A stretch of 64,000 nt of DNA from Halalkalibacter oceani (GCF_040544555.1 NZ_JBEPKD010000019.1:1-64000), one strand, 5' to 3'; numbered from the stretch's first letter, positions 8,271-17,172 are shown. A program made the numbers and translations. Notes: generated by a model from the sequence alone, not told the origin.

Positions 8271-9683
8271 ATGAATACAGGTCGTATTACACAAGTAATG
8301 GGTCCGGTTGTCGATGTGAAGTTCGATGACGGCCAGCTGCCTGAAATCAACAATGCATTAGTGGTCCGTCAATCGGCCTCTGGACAAAATGCTGTTGATG
8401 TCAATGTTACCCTTGAAGTAGCGTTACATCTTGGGGACAATTCAGTTCGTACGGTAGCGATGGATTCTACAGACGGTCTTGTACGTGGTACAGCCGCTGT
8501 TGATACAGGTGCGCCAATCTCAGTACCGGTTGGTGAAGTAACGCTTGGTCGGGTTTTCAATGTTCTTGGAGAAACAATTGACCTTGATGAGCCGATTCCT
8601 GCAGATGCGAAGCGTGATCCAATTCACCGTGAGTCACCAAAATTTGAAGAGCTTTCTACAACAACGGAAATCCTTGAAACAGGGATCAAAGTTGTTGACT
8701 TGCTTGCCCCATACATCAAAGGTGGTAAAATCGGTCTCTTCGGTGGAGCCGGTGTAGGGAAAACAGTTCTTATCCAGGAATTAATTAATAACATCGCTCA
8801 AGAGCACGGCGGTATTTCTGTATTTGCCGGTGTTGGAGAGCGTACGCGTGAAGGGAATGACCTTTACCATGAAATGACGGATTCCGGCGTTATTAAGAAA
8901 ACGGCGATGGTTTTCGGACAAATGAACGAGCCTCCTGGTGCACGTATGCGTGTTGCCCTTTCAGGCTTGACGATGGCTGAGCATTTCCGTGATCGCGACG
9001 GACAGGACGTTCTTCTGTTCATCGATAACATCTTCCGCTTTACACAAGCCGGTTCTGAGGTTTCGGCTTTACTTGGCCGTATGCCTTCTGCCGTTGGTTA
9101 CCAGCCGACACTTGCTACGGAAATGGGTCAGTTGCAAGAACGGATTACGTCAACAAAAGTTGGTTCCGTTACATCAATTCAAGCGATTTATGTACCAGCC
9201 GATGACTATACCGATCCAGCGCCGGCAACGACGTTTGCCCACTTGGATGCAACAACAAACCTTGAGCGTAAGCTGTCTGAGATGGGGATTTATCCAGCTG
9301 TGGACCCGCTTGCTTCAACATCACGTGCACTTTCTCCAGAGATTGTCGGTGAAGAACATTACAACGTAGCGCGTCAGGTTCAATCTACGCTTCAAAAGTA
9401 TAAAGAACTACAGGATATCATTGCGATTCTTGGTATGGACGAGTTATCTGAAGAAGATAAGCTTGTCGTTCAACGTGCTCGTCGTATTCAATTCTTCCTG
9501 TCTCAGAACTTCCACGTCGCTGAGCAGTTCACTGGACAGCCAGGTTCTTACGTGCCGGTAAAAGAGACAATTAAAGGATTTAAAGAAATTCTCGAAGGAA
9601 AGTATGATGATCTTCCTGAAGATGCGTTCCGTCTTGTCGGACGAATTGAGGAAGTTGTTGAAAAAGCAAAAGAAATGGCTTAA
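8271..9683 (+). CDS. atpD: F1Fo ATP synthase subunit beta
   Basis: Catalytic subunit of F1: 470 residues. Walker A GGAGVGKT, the GERTREGNDLY motif with the catalytic Glu, the Walker B segment VLLFIDNIFRF and the ALLGRMPSAVGYQPTLATEMG signature are all present. The start follows ATAGGAGGG. Codon choice is noticeably less GC-rich than in the catabolic genes further along, consistent with a highly expressed gene. Confidence 0.98.
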   Translation: MNTGRITQVMGPVVDVKFDDGQLPEINNALVVRQSASGQNAVDVNVTLEVALHLGDNSVRTVAMDSTDGLVRGTAAVDTGAPISVPVGEVTLGRVFNVLGETIDLDEPIPADAKRDPIHRESPKFEELSTTTEILETGIKVVDLLAPYIKGGKIGLFGGAGVGKTVLIQELINNIAQEHGGISVFAGVGERTREGNDLYHEMTDSGVIKKTAMVFGQMNEPPGARMRVALSGLTMAEHFRDRDGQDVLLFIDNIFRFTQAGSEVSALLGRMPSAVGYQPTLATEMGQLQERITSTKVGSVTSIQAIYVPADDYTDPAPATTFAHLDATTNLERKLSEMGIYPAVDPLASTSRALSPEIVGEEHYNVARQVQSTLQKYKELQDIIAILGMDELSEEDKLVVQRARRIQFFLSQNFHVAEQFTGQPGSYVPVKETIKGFKEILEGKYDDLPEDAFRLVGRIEEVVEKAKEMA

Positions 9684-9779
9684 TCCCCTTTGATCCGGCC
9701 TGCATTGCGTAATGCGCGGCCGCTCAGGTAATAAGCTTTACTTTTCAAACCCGGGATTGCTAGTAGGGAGGGTCTACAC

Positions 9780-10181
9780 ATGTCGACGATTCATGTAAAT
9801 GTTGTTACTCCTGATGGCAAGGTGTATGACGGCGATGTCGAAATGGTCAGTGTTCGTACAGTAGAGGGCGAACTCGGTATCTTACCTCGACATATTCCGT
9901 TGGTTGCTCCATTAACAGTAGGAGCAGTACGCTTAAAAAAAGGCTCTACTGTTGAAAAAGTAGCTGTGAGTGGCGGATTTGTAGAAGTTCGTCCCGACCA
10001 GGTAACAATTTTAGCAGAGGCTGCTGAGTTGCCTTCAGGGATTGATGTGGAACGTGCACGTCAAGCGAAAGAGCGTGCAGAAAAACGGATTCATTCAACT
10101 CAAAATGATGCCGTGGATTTTAAACGGGCTGAACTCGCTTTAAAGCGTGCCGTCAACCGTTTGGATGTAGCAGGCAAATAA
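9780..10181 (+). CDS. atpC: F1Fo ATP synthase subunit epsilon
   Basis: Rotor subunit that can inhibit ATP hydrolysis: 133 residues. An N-terminal beta-sandwich (VVTPDGKVYDGDVEMVSVRTVEGELGILPRH) is followed by a C-terminal helical hairpin rich in Ala, Arg and Lys. Last gene of the atp operon, directly followed by an intrinsic terminator. Confidence 0.96.
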   Translation: MSTIHVNVVTPDGKVYDGDVEMVSVRTVEGELGILPRHIPLVAPLTVGAVRLKKGSTVEKVAVSGGFVEVRPDQVTILAEAAELPSGIDVERARQAKERAEKRIHSTQNDAVDFKRAELALKRAVNRLDVAGK

Positions 10182-10184
10182 AAG

Positions 10185-10220
10185 AAAAAAGACCGATCCA
10201 AATTGGATCGGTCTTTTTTT
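10185..10220 (+). terminator. intrinsic terminator of the atp operon
   Basis: A 9-bp GC-rich stem GACCGATCC/GGATCGGTC (10191-10199, 10205-10213) extends through an A-tract on the left and is followed by seven T residues. Classic Rho-independent terminator four bases after the atpC stop. Confidence 0.95.
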
Positions 10221-10459
10221 GTCGCAGTCAGCCAGGGCGGATCATCCCCGGCTGACGTGAAACGTGCGTGCTATTCCCCTTCATTAAACAATATGTCGCT
10301 TTTTGTGAGCAAATGTTGAACAATATCAAAAAAAATAGGTCCGAACAACCACGAAGAAAACTTGTTTTAGCAGTAGATTTTTTTAGAAATATCCGGTACT
10401 ATGGAGGGTGGATTGCTTTATATCCAGCAGGAAGATCAAAGCAAAAAGGAGTAATGACA

Positions 10460-10696
10460 GTGCTAGAAGGATTTGGTCAACAAGCAGTCATACATATTGT
10501 CGTCAATATCTTTTTTTTAGCTGCTACATGGTGGGCATTACAATCCTTTCGATTTGATCTTTTTGTAAAGGATCCGGAAGGGCCAAAGGCGAAGGCGCTG
10601 GTTATCCTTATCACGATAGCCATTGCTCACCTTGTCAGCCAGTTTTTCCTCGACTATTTAAATTCTTCCCTGATGCTGAGGTATTTATGGGAATAA
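10460..10696 (+). CDS. ywzB: DUF1146 family membrane protein (YwzB)
   Basis: Small integral membrane protein of unknown function. Two transmembrane helices (roughly residues 10-32 and 47-67) and a conserved FFLDYLN segment near the C terminus mark the DUF1146/YwzB family, which sits just after the atp operon in many bacilli. GTG at 10460, eight bases after AAGGAG, is the best-spaced start (78 residues). An in-frame ATG at 10454 lies only two bases after it. The longer frame reaching back to 10268 has no ribosome site. Confidence 0.85.
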   Translation: MLEGFGQQAVIHIVVNIFFLAATWWALQSFRFDLFVKDPEGPKAKALVILITIAIAHLVSQFFLDYLNSSLMLRYLWE

Positions 10697-10792
10697 TGAT
10701 GTCGAGCGATGACTACAACTTCCATGTATGGATCACTCCCCAATGGTCAAAATGAGTAGTAATTAGACTTTCTCGGGGGAGGAGAAAAGCAT

Positions 10793-11551
10793 ATGGCGTT
10801 TTGGAGATGGGTTGTCATTGGTTTTGTTTTATCTGCATGGGGGTATATGCATGTACAGAGCTCGGAGGCATATGACGCATCTATTGAGCCGCTTACGGAG
10901 CTGCTTCAATTTGCGGAAGATGAGCAGCTTGCTGTCAATGAGTGGCAGGTTCGTGTGCGCGAGGATCAGCTTGGAAGTGTATCGAAACAAGCGTTCATCG
11001 CGAAAACACAATCGTTGGAAAAGAAGCTATCCGGCTGGGAAAAAGAATCCCTTTCTCTCGAAGGTTCGGAATGGAAGGCTCTTTTTACATATCATGACCC
11101 AAATCAGCAGATGACGGAGTCTGTGCAGCTCTTCGCTTACCAAGACGGTCAGGCAGATCAGCATACTGCTTTACTAACGTATGCGGTCAAGGGAACAAAC
11201 AATCCTGGTGAAGATCTGGAAAGCCATCAGAATCTGGTGGAACAAAGAATTCAGCAGCTTGGTCTCGCACAATCTGATGTATATGTTCAAATTCAAGCTT
11301 ACGATCACAACGACAGAAATGTATCAAACAAACAATTGGCACGAACATGGGTAACAAAGCTTGGCGCAAAAAAGGTTGAAGCTCTTAATGAAGAGAGTTT
11401 TGTTTCACTGTCAGCGTATAACCCCGATTGGCCAACAGGAATTGTAACAAATGAACTTGAAATGAATGTCCAGCTCGCGATCCGGGAACAAGGATTGGGC
11501 GCGAGAACTACAGTAACATTAGGAACGCCTATTATTACCACTGAATATTGA
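10793..11551 (+). CDS. ywmB: YwmB-family TATA-box-binding-like protein
   Basis: A 252-residue protein with an N-terminal hydrophobic segment (~1-20), which suggests export or membrane attachment. The rest is soluble and matches the YwmB (DUF1779) family by position and general layout. That family is named for a structural resemblance to TATA-binding protein folds; its function in Bacillus is not established. The start follows GGGGAGGAG. It is directly followed by murAA, as in B. subtilis (ywmB - murAA - spoIID). Confidence 0.82.
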   Translation: MAFWRWVVIGFVLSAWGYMHVQSSEAYDASIEPLTELLQFAEDEQLAVNEWQVRVREDQLGSVSKQAFIAKTQSLEKKLSGWEKESLSLEGSEWKALFTYHDPNQQMTESVQLFAYQDGQADQHTALLTYAVKGTNNPGEDLESHQNLVEQRIQQLGLAQSDVYVQIQAYDHNDRNVSNKQLARTWVTKLGAKKVEALNEESFVSLSAYNPDWPTGIVTNELEMNVQLAIREQGLGARTTVTLGTPIITTEY

Positions 11552-11592
11552 TGATAGAGAAGAGAATATATTTAGACGCGGAGGGGAATACG

Positions 11593-12918
11593 TTGGAGAA
11601 AATTATTGTCCGGGGTGGCAATCAGCTGCACGGCAAAATCAAGGTAGAAGGCGCAAAGAATGCTGTACTCCCTGTAATTGCTGCCTCGATTTTGGCTGAG
11701 CGTGGCACTAGCCACATTTATGATGTGCCATCATTAGCAGATGTATACACGATGAGAGAAGTATTACGCAATTTAAATATTGAGGTCGAATATGAAAATA
11801 GAAGCTTCCGGGTTAATGCAGAAGGCGTCCTGAAAACAGAAGCTCCATTTGAATATGTACGGAAAATGAGAGCGTCGTTTCTTGTGATGGGGCCATTATT
11901 GGCGCGTGTCGGGAAAGCGCGAATCGCCCTGCCAGGTGGATGTGCGATCGGTTCCCGTCCAATTGACCAGCACCTGAAAGGCTTTGAGGCGATGGGAGCA
12001 AAGGTCGAAATTGGAAAAGGCTTTATTGAGGCCCAGGTTGATGGACGTTTGCAAGGCGCAAAGATCTATCTCGACTTCCCAAGTGTCGGCGCAACGGAAA
12101 ATATTATGATGGCTGCGACGATGGCTGAAGGAACGACGATTATTGAAAATGCCGCGGAAGAGCCGGAAATTGTCTGTTTAGCGAACTATTTAAACGCGAT
12201 GGGGGCGAAAGTCCGTGGTGCCGGAACGGGTATCATTCGCGTGGAAGGTGTCGAGGGATTGCAGGGAGCGGAACATACTGTCATTCCTGACCGAATTGAA
12301 GCAGGTACGTTTATGGTGGCAGCGGCGATCACAAAGGGCGACCTCGTTGTGGAAGGGGCTGTAGCTGAGCACCTTCGGCCGCTTATTGCCAAAATGGAGG
12401 AAATGGGCGTCACGATTACGGAAGTTGAGAATGGATTGCGTGTCATTGGTCCGGAAACATTAAAGCCGGTCGATATTAAAACAATGCCTCATCCTGGATT
12501 CCCCACTGATATGCAGGCGCAAATGATGGCGCTGCTCTTGCAGGCTGACGGCACGAGTGTCATTACGGAGACAGTGTTTGAAAACCGTTATATGCATGTG
12601 GAAGAGTTTCGTCGCATGAACAGCAACATTAAAATTGAAGGCCGTTCAGCGATTATTACAGGACCGAATCAACTTCAGGGCGCTGAAGTTGCGGCGACGG
12701 ACTTACGAGCGGGAGCAGCCCTTATTTTAGCCGGCCTTGTGGCGGAAGGCGTCACTCGGGTTACTGAATTACAACATATTGACAGAGGTTATGTCAACCT
12801 TGCTGCCAAGCTGCAATCGATTGGAGCAGATGTGGAACGGATCGAGGAAGTCGTTGAGACTGGAATCGAAGACATGGAAGCTCCGGCATCATTACGACTT
12901 AATACGAATTTTGTTTAA
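11593..12918 (+). CDS. murAA: UDP-N-acetylglucosamine 1-carboxyvinyltransferase (MurAA)
   Basis: First committed step of peptidoglycan synthesis: transfers enolpyruvate from PEP to UDP-GlcNAc in the cytoplasm. The TTG at 11593, six bases after GGAGGGG, gives MEKIIVRGGNQLHGKIKVEG, aligning with the family N terminus. In-frame ATGs further upstream overlap ywmB and add an atypical extension. The active-site Cys117 (LPGGCAIGSRPIDQH) is present, so fosfomycin sensitivity of the enzyme is expected. 441 residues, normal length. The C-terminal ~25 residues are extra and poorly conserved. Confidence 0.96.
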   Translation: MEKIIVRGGNQLHGKIKVEGAKNAVLPVIAASILAERGTSHIYDVPSLADVYTMREVLRNLNIEVEYENRSFRVNAEGVLKTEAPFEYVRKMRASFLVMGPLLARVGKARIALPGGCAIGSRPIDQHLKGFEAMGAKVEIGKGFIEAQVDGRLQGAKIYLDFPSVGATENIMMAATMAEGTTIIENAAEEPEIVCLANYLNAMGAKVRGAGTGIIRVEGVEGLQGAEHTVIPDRIEAGTFMVAAAITKGDLVVEGAVAEHLRPLIAKMEEMGVTITEVENGLRVIGPETLKPVDIKTMPHPGFPTDMQAQMMALLLQADGTSVITETVFENRYMHVEEFRRMNSNIKIEGRSAIITGPNQLQGAEVAATDLRAGAALILAGLVAEGVTRVTELQHIDRGYVNLAAKLQSIGADVERIEEVVETGIEDMEAPASLRLNTNFV

Positions 12919-12921
12919 GCC

Positions 12922-12964
12922 AAAAAGTCTCAAAAGGGAACTGACACCTTTTTGAGACTTTTTT
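12922..12964 (+). terminator. intrinsic terminator after murAA
   Basis: The stem AAAAAGTCTCAAAAGG/CCTTTTTGAGACTTTTT (12922-12937 with 12947-12964) is followed directly by its T-run. It separates murAA from the sporulation gene spoIID. Confidence 0.9.
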
Positions 12965-12986
12965 ATGGTGGAATGTATCTGGCTAA

Positions 12987-13050
12987 TTCGCGGAAGGGCG
13001 TCGGCTTCGTGCGTAAGACAAAAGCAAAGTCACCTTTTGTCTTACGCTCT
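12987..13050 (+). repeat. family B repeat fragment with 14-bp hairpin
   Basis: The left part (GGAAGGGCGTCGGCTTCGTGCG) matches the 5' part of family B repeats at 203 and 29452. It is followed by a perfect 14-bp hairpin, GCGTAAGACAAAAG at 13011-13024 with its complement at 13034-13047. It lies between the murAA terminator and spoIID and looks like a truncated copy. Confidence 0.55.
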
Positions 13051-13111
13051 TGTTCTATTTTCAGGCAAGCCTTCATATGATGTAAGGAACTATACTAATG
13101 GAGGACTGTTC

Positions 13112-14134
13112 ATGATGAAGCGACTTCTGATTGCAGCAACCATTCTTTGCACGGTTGTTCTAATGATTCCAGCAATGCTCGTACAACTCACTTCGGGCCC
13201 GGCTGATCAGCAGGCTCAGACCACTGCCGGTCCCGCGCCTGAAGAAAAAGCCTGGTCATATGATCCAGGGGAAGACATCAAGGTCAAGGTGTACCGCAGT
13301 CAGACCGAAACAGTCGAAGAACTGCCGCTTGAGCAATATGTGATCGGCGTTGTTTCCTCAGAAATGCCGGCTGATTTTGAAGTCGAAGCGTTAAAAGCCC
13401 AGGCGCTGACAGCAAGAACATACATAATCAAGCAAATGCTCGAGCCTACCGACATCCAAGTACCGCAAGGAGCGATGGTCACCGATACGGTTATGCATCA
13501 GGTGTTCCATAATGAAGAAGAATTGAAAAGCCTCTGGGGCGAAGAGTATGAATGGAAAAAAGCCCGGATTGAAGAAGCGGTGTACGCCACCCAGGGGCAG
13601 GTGATGACATTTGAAGGGGAGCCGATTACAGCCTCTTTCTTTTCCACGAGTAATGGATATACGGAAAACTCTGAGGATTACTGGCAAAACGAGATTCCTT
13701 ATTTACGCAGCGTCGCAAGTCCGTGGGATCAGACGTCTCCACGTTTTACGGCGCAAAAGGAAATGCCGGTGACCGAATTTGAACAAAAGCTTGACGTCCA
13801 ACTTAGCGGTGACAGCGAAATCGGCACAATCGCGGAACGAACCGACGGAGGAAGAGTCGCGAAGGTTGTGATTGGAGATAAGGAGCTGAGCGGTCGGGAG
13901 GTACGCGATAAGCTTGAGCTTGATTCCTCCGACTTTCAGTGGCAGCTGAAAGGGGATCAGGTCGTCATTCAGACGAGAGGCTGGGGGCATGGTGTCGGGA
14001 TGAGCCAATACGGCGCCGACGGGATGGCAAAGGAAGGCAGAAACTATGAAGAAATTGTCCGCCACTTTTATCAGGGTATTGATATTCAGGAGCTTGATCC
14101 TTATGTCGCCAAACTCACTGCCAGAAAAGAATAA
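13112..14134 (+). CDS. spoIID: stage II sporulation protein D (SpoIID)
   Basis: Mother-cell membrane lytic transglycosylase needed for peptidoglycan remodelling during engulfment, with SpoIIM and SpoIIP. The ATG at 13112 is seven bases after GGAGG. The protein (340 residues, B. subtilis 343) has an N-terminal membrane helix (~5-25). The SpoIID domain carries the candidate catalytic Glu84 in VSSEMPADFEVEALKAQALTARTYI. The C-terminal WGHGVGMSQYGA motif is typical of the family. Expected to be sigma-E controlled; an ACTATACTAAT stretch before the start resembles a sigma-E -10 only loosely. Confidence 0.96.
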   Translation: MMKRLLIAATILCTVVLMIPAMLVQLTSGPADQQAQTTAGPAPEEKAWSYDPGEDIKVKVYRSQTETVEELPLEQYVIGVVSSEMPADFEVEALKAQALTARTYIIKQMLEPTDIQVPQGAMVTDTVMHQVFHNEEELKSLWGEEYEWKKARIEEAVYATQGQVMTFEGEPITASFFSTSNGYTENSEDYWQNEIPYLRSVASPWDQTSPRFTAQKEMPVTEFEQKLDVQLSGDSEIGTIAERTDGGRVAKVVIGDKELSGREVRDKLELDSSDFQWQLKGDQVVIQTRGWGHGVGMSQYGADGMAKEGRNYEEIVRHFYQGIDIQELDPYVAKLTARKE

Positions 14135-14156
14135 ACAGACTGACAGCGTTTTGATA

Positions 14157-14198
14157 GGGTCCCGAAAGGTGAAACAAACCTTTTCGGGGCTCTTTCTT
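14157..14198 (+). terminator. intrinsic terminator after spoIID
   Basis: The hairpin GGTCCCGAAAGG/CCTTTTCGGGGCTC with a following T-rich stretch (TCTTTCTTATTTT) lies ~20 bp after the spoIID stop. Confidence 0.8.
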
Positions 14199-14280
14199 AT
14201 TTTCAAGCAAAAAACAAAAATCGCATACATAAAAGAAATGACAATGTCGAATACTAAATGAAAAAAAATCTCGCGCCGAT

Positions 14281-14310
14281 GTATACATTTTGGCAAATCG
14301 GAACAGAATG
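14281..14310 (+). promoter_or_regulatory. sigma-F-like promoter of spoIIQ
   Basis: GTATA (14281-14285), exactly 15 bp, then GAACAGAATG (14301-14310). This fits the sigma-F pattern GYATA - N15 - GGnnAnAhTR with one mismatch in the -10. spoIIQ is forespore-expressed from sigma-F in B. subtilis, so biology and sequence agree. Confidence 0.65.
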
Positions 14311-14329
14311 GTTGCTGAGGTGATGAGAA

Positions 14330-15202
14330 ATGAAAAAAGAAGAAAATCAACGTTCTTCTAAATCTGAAGCGAAAATCAATATTCAACGTCTGTTAAAGAA
14401 ACGCTGGGTTGTCCCTGCCCTTTACTTAATTGCCGCAGCTGGAGTACTAAGCTCCGTGTTCTTCCTGCAAGGCCAGGATGAATCAGCATTGCCGGAAGAC
14501 AATATGGAAGTGACAGAGGGAGAGCAGGGAACAAATCCATATGGGGAAAATGCGATTGAAGTCACATCGTCCCAGGAAATTGTCAGAATGCCTGTTGAAG
14601 AAGAAGCAAATGTAACGATTGTCGGTCAATTTTACGATGTCAACGCATCTGAAGAAGAACAGCAAGAAGCCCTTGTCTACTACAATAATACCTATTACCA
14701 AAACAAAGGAATTGACTTAGCCCATGTGGAAGGAGAGGCCTTCCCGGTTGTCGCTTCTTTAAGCGGAACGGTGGTAAGAGCCGATAAAGATGAATTGCTC
14801 GGCTATGTCGTCGAAATCAGTCATGATGATGGCGTTGTCACTCATTATCACAGCTTGGGCTCATTGGAAGTAGAAGAAGGAGCTATCGTACAGCAAGGGG
14901 ATGTTCTTGGTGAAGCAGGACGAAGCATCTATAATGAAGATGCTGGTATCCATGTCCACTTTGAAATCCGTCAGGATGGAGTCGCTGTTAATCCTAATGA
15001 TATTTTCCAGCAGCCAATTGATGCGATCAAGGATGCTGCGAGCAAGGATGAAGAAGAGCAGCCAGCCGAAGACGCACCAGCTGAAGGAGACCAGCCGGCA
15101 GACGGGGATGAGAATGAAGCCGATGCGGCTGACGATGAAGGTGAGCAGCCTGAAGAAGGTCTGCCATTGGAAGACGAAAACACTGACAACACGCAAGAAT
15201 AA
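14330..15202 (+). CDS. spoIIQ: stage II sporulation protein Q (SpoIIQ)
   Basis: Forespore membrane protein that pairs with SpoIIIAH across the intermembrane space during engulfment. Residues ~1-22 are basic, a membrane helix follows (~24-45), and an M23/LytM domain covers ~120-225. The usual first metal ligand (His in H-x-G-x-D) is replaced: the sequence reads YQNKGIDLAH. The later H-x-H (IHVHFEI) is kept. B. subtilis SpoIIQ is likewise degenerate at the first site, so the protein is probably structural. The last ~60 residues are an acidic Glu/Asp/Ala/Pro tail. A GAGGTGA ribosome site precedes 14330. 290 residues, close to the family norm (~283). Confidence 0.95.
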   Translation: MKKEENQRSSKSEAKINIQRLLKKRWVVPALYLIAAAGVLSSVFFLQGQDESALPEDNMEVTEGEQGTNPYGENAIEVTSSQEIVRMPVEEEANVTIVGQFYDVNASEEEQQEALVYYNNTYYQNKGIDLAHVEGEAFPVVASLSGTVVRADKDELLGYVVEISHDDGVVTHYHSLGSLEVEEGAIVQQGDVLGEAGRSIYNEDAGIHVHFEIRQDGVAVNPNDIFQQPIDAIKDAASKDEEEQPAEDAPAEGDQPADGDENEADAADDEGEQPEEGLPLEDENTDNTQE

Positions 15203-15211
15203 AGAAAAAAG

Positions 15212-15380
15212 GGCTTGAGACAAAACTAGCTTTGGACCTACTGGCAATGGCTTCACACGCCACAAGCCCGTTGTGAGAAACCCACTCACAACGGGCTTTA
15301 AAAGATCGTGGCGGTTCCGCTCATTGCTTAGAGGCTGGAGCAAAAGGTAAAAAACAACCTTTTGTTCAGCCTCTTTTTCA
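15212..15380 (+). repeat. dispersed repeat family A, copy 1, with two hairpins (terminator)
   Basis: Begins GCTTGAGACAAAACT. It contains a 14-bp perfect hairpin (15264-15277 with 15285-15298, loop AAACCCA) and a second hairpin, AGAGGCTG...CAGCCTCT, followed by TTTTT (15330-15379), which can terminate spoIIQ transcription. The same composite recurs inverted at 28355-28512 and 51565-51682, and its right part at 62544-62616. Confidence 0.8.
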
Positions 15381-15396
15381 TGTGGAAGGAGCCAGT

Positions 15397-16209
15397 TCAA
15401 GAGCCAGCCACGTCGAGCTGTTTGATATGGACATCAATCGTCGCCGGCTCGATTTGAAAATGAAATAAAAAATCATTGAAGATCGCCTGCTGAATCGCGG
15501 CGATGGTGCTGCGTAACGGCTTAACTGCGGAATAGTGGAGAATCAGGTGGACTTTGATACAAGGTAAATGTTCGATATGAATGTCAACCTGACTGCATTT
15601 TTTAACGACTTCAAGCGACTCGCAGCTTTTGCTGATAATTTGTTTAAACACCTGATCGTCGATGTGAATCATTCCATCCTGAAAGTTCGGCTGGATAATC
15701 GTTGTTTCGCCGATCAGTTTTTTTTGCTGGAAAAAGATTTTCTTGCCCTTTTGCATAATCCGCTTGAAAATGTTTTGTTCCACTTCTTTATAGGGCAGCG
15801 GGATCACATGCTTCTCCTGCATTTGCCTTGTGTAAAGCGCCATTTTGATTTCCTTCGAGGAACGGACATCCTCAACGGCAAAATAATGATCAATCGTTCC
15901 CAGCTCAAGCTGATCGGCTATCCGGTTCACCATTTTTTTCGATGTACCAATAAGCAAAAGCTTATCAATCGCCAGTGAGCGGAGCGCTTCCTGCACTTCA
16001 CGGGCATGATCGTCATAAAAAAAGATCGCTCGTTTGACCGCTGTAATATAAGTCTTTTCGTATTTGGCCGACGTTCCGGCTGCTTTCCGGCCGTTGTGGA
16101 TCAACAGGCCATCATCGATGATCGTCGTAATGCCGTGACTGTAGGCGAAGGAGAGCGCTGATGTGCTTTTTCCGGTTCCGCTTTTCCCGTAAAGCGCGTA
16201 GATTTCCAT
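15397..16209 (-). CDS. P-loop NTPase of unknown function, widespread in Firmicutes
   Basis: A 270-residue soluble protein. The N terminus is a Walker A loop (YGKSGTGKSTSA, residues ~7-18). The segment IDDGLLIHNGRKAAGTSAKYEKT follows, then LLIGTSKKMVNRIA and KHVIPLPYKEV. I recognise this pattern from an uncharacterised ATP-binding family common in bacilli and clostridia. The last ~80 residues look like an Asp23/Gls24-type alpha/beta segment (inference). Start ATG at 16209 with AGAGGAG eight bases upstream. Last gene of a three-gene minus-strand set with gaps of 15-19 bp, so probably one operon. Substrate unknown. Confidence 0.7.
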   Translation of the reverse strand: MEIYALYGKSGTGKSTSALSFAYSHGITTIIDDGLLIHNGRKAAGTSAKYEKTYITAVKRAIFFYDDHAREVQEALRSLAIDKLLLIGTSKKMVNRIADQLELGTIDHYFAVEDVRSSKEIKMALYTRQMQEKHVIPLPYKEVEQNIFKRIMQKGKKIFFQQKKLIGETTIIQPNFQDGMIHIDDQVFKQIISKSCESLEVVKKCSQVDIHIEHLPCIKVHLILHYSAVKPLRSTIAAIQQAIFNDFLFHFQIEPATIDVHIKQLDVAGS

Positions 16210-16224
16210 CTGTCGGCTCCTCTC

Positions 16225-16632
16225 TTAGTCAGAAGGCTTGTTCTGGTCTTTTTCCTTATTATACTGATCGAGACCTTTGCGGAAAAGCTCAAGGACGATT
16301 TCGTGCTGCGTTTTGTTCCTCACATGCTGTTTGATTTCATTCAGCTCGGCGACGAGGTCGGCATCGAAATGAATATTAACGGTTTTTCCTTTATCCTTTG
16401 GATGGATCTCCAGACCGGCTTCGCTCTGTTTTACCTGTCCTTCGAGGAGCATGTCATCTGAAAACCAGTCCGCCTCCGGAATGGAAATGTACTCCCCTTC
16501 AAAATAAATTTCACTTAACGTCTCATTAAAAGAAATGCTGACCGGGTTATGCGCCCGTTCATTAGCATCGCGTATTTGTCTGGCGATCTCCTGATTGCTT
16601 GTCGTATTCTCCAGCTTGATTTTCACCTTCAT
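16225..16632 (-). CDS. hypothetical protein with ribbon-helix-helix-like C terminus
   Basis: 135 residues, unrecognised. The first ~60 residues form a beta-rich segment (SISFNETLSEIYFEGEYISIP). Residues ~80-125 read as a beta-strand followed by two helices (VNIHFDADLVAELNEIKQHV ... IVLELFRKGLDQY), the arrangement of Arc/MetJ-type DNA-binding proteins. The ATG at 16632 has GGGAGG upstream. Middle gene of the minus-strand trio. A role in DNA binding or autoregulation of the trio is inference. Confidence 0.6.
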   Translation of the reverse strand: MKVKIKLENTTSNQEIARQIRDANERAHNPVSISFNETLSEIYFEGEYISIPEADWFSDDMLLEGQVKQSEAGLEIHPKDKGKTVNIHFDADLVAELNEIKQHVRNKTQHEIVLELFRKGLDQYNKEKDQNKPSD

Positions 16633-16650
16633 CTAAACCATTCCTCCCGA

Positions 16651-17172
16651 TTAACAAGGCTTCAGTTTATTTTCAGGAATATCCTTGAGCAGGGCAAAGC
16701 TCGACTCCAATTGAATCGTATACATAAACTCTGTCTTCAACAACTGGGAAGAGACGACAATCCCCGCTTCAGGCGGCTGACCATCTGCCTCGACAGAAAC
16801 ACGATCAAGCACCTTGTATTGCGGCTGCAAATAGCCTTTTTCAAAAAGAAAGCTGTAGACGTCGGCTTTCGGATAGAGGAACCGTTTCTTTCCCTGCTTT
16901 GTCGGCAATGCCCAGAATTTCTCCTTTTCATCAAGCACCGTTCCCAAATAGCCTTCATCGGCCCAGCGCTTTATCGTCGACATATTATTTTTCTTGCCAG
17001 TATGTTTGTAAATAAGATCGATGATTTCCTTCGAGGAAATATAATGAAGCCGCTCCTTCTCCTGAGAGACGACGATCTCCAGTCGTTCCTTCAGCTCGAC
17101 CAATGTCTGTTGATCCGCTTTCATCCGTTCTTCGGTTGCTCTAATGGCCTCTTCGATCTCTTCTCGTTTCAA
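16651..17172 (-). CDS. hypothetical coiled-coil / helix-turn-helix protein
   Basis: About 173 residues, unrecognised. The N-terminal ~40 residues are a charged helical stretch likely to form a coiled coil. Next comes a MerR-like helix-turn-helix candidate (STIKRWADEGYLG) and a beta-rich C-terminal half. TTG at 17172 is six bases after a GGAAGTG ribosome-site-like stretch. A GTG at 17181 is the alternative start but lies directly against AAGGAA. First gene of the minus-strand trio. A small DNA-binding regulator is a reasonable guess. Confidence 0.6.
   Translation of the reverse strand: MKREEIEEAIRATEERMKADQQTLVELKERLEIVVSQEKERLHYISSKEIIDLIYKHTGKKNNMSTIKRWADEGYLGTVLDEKEKFWALPTKQGKKRFLYPKADVYSFLFEKGYLQPQYKVLDRVSVEADGQPPEAGIVVSSQLLKTEFMYTIQLESSFALLKDIPENKLKPC

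Noticed and set aside
10268..10459. N-terminal extension of the DUF1146 protein back to 10268
   Set aside because: No ribosome site, the added residues are not membrane-like or conserved, and a better start exists at 10460.
13703..14386. 227-residue open frame antisense to spoIID/spoIIQ
   Set aside because: Covers two conserved sporulation genes in antisense; composition is typical of a shadow frame.
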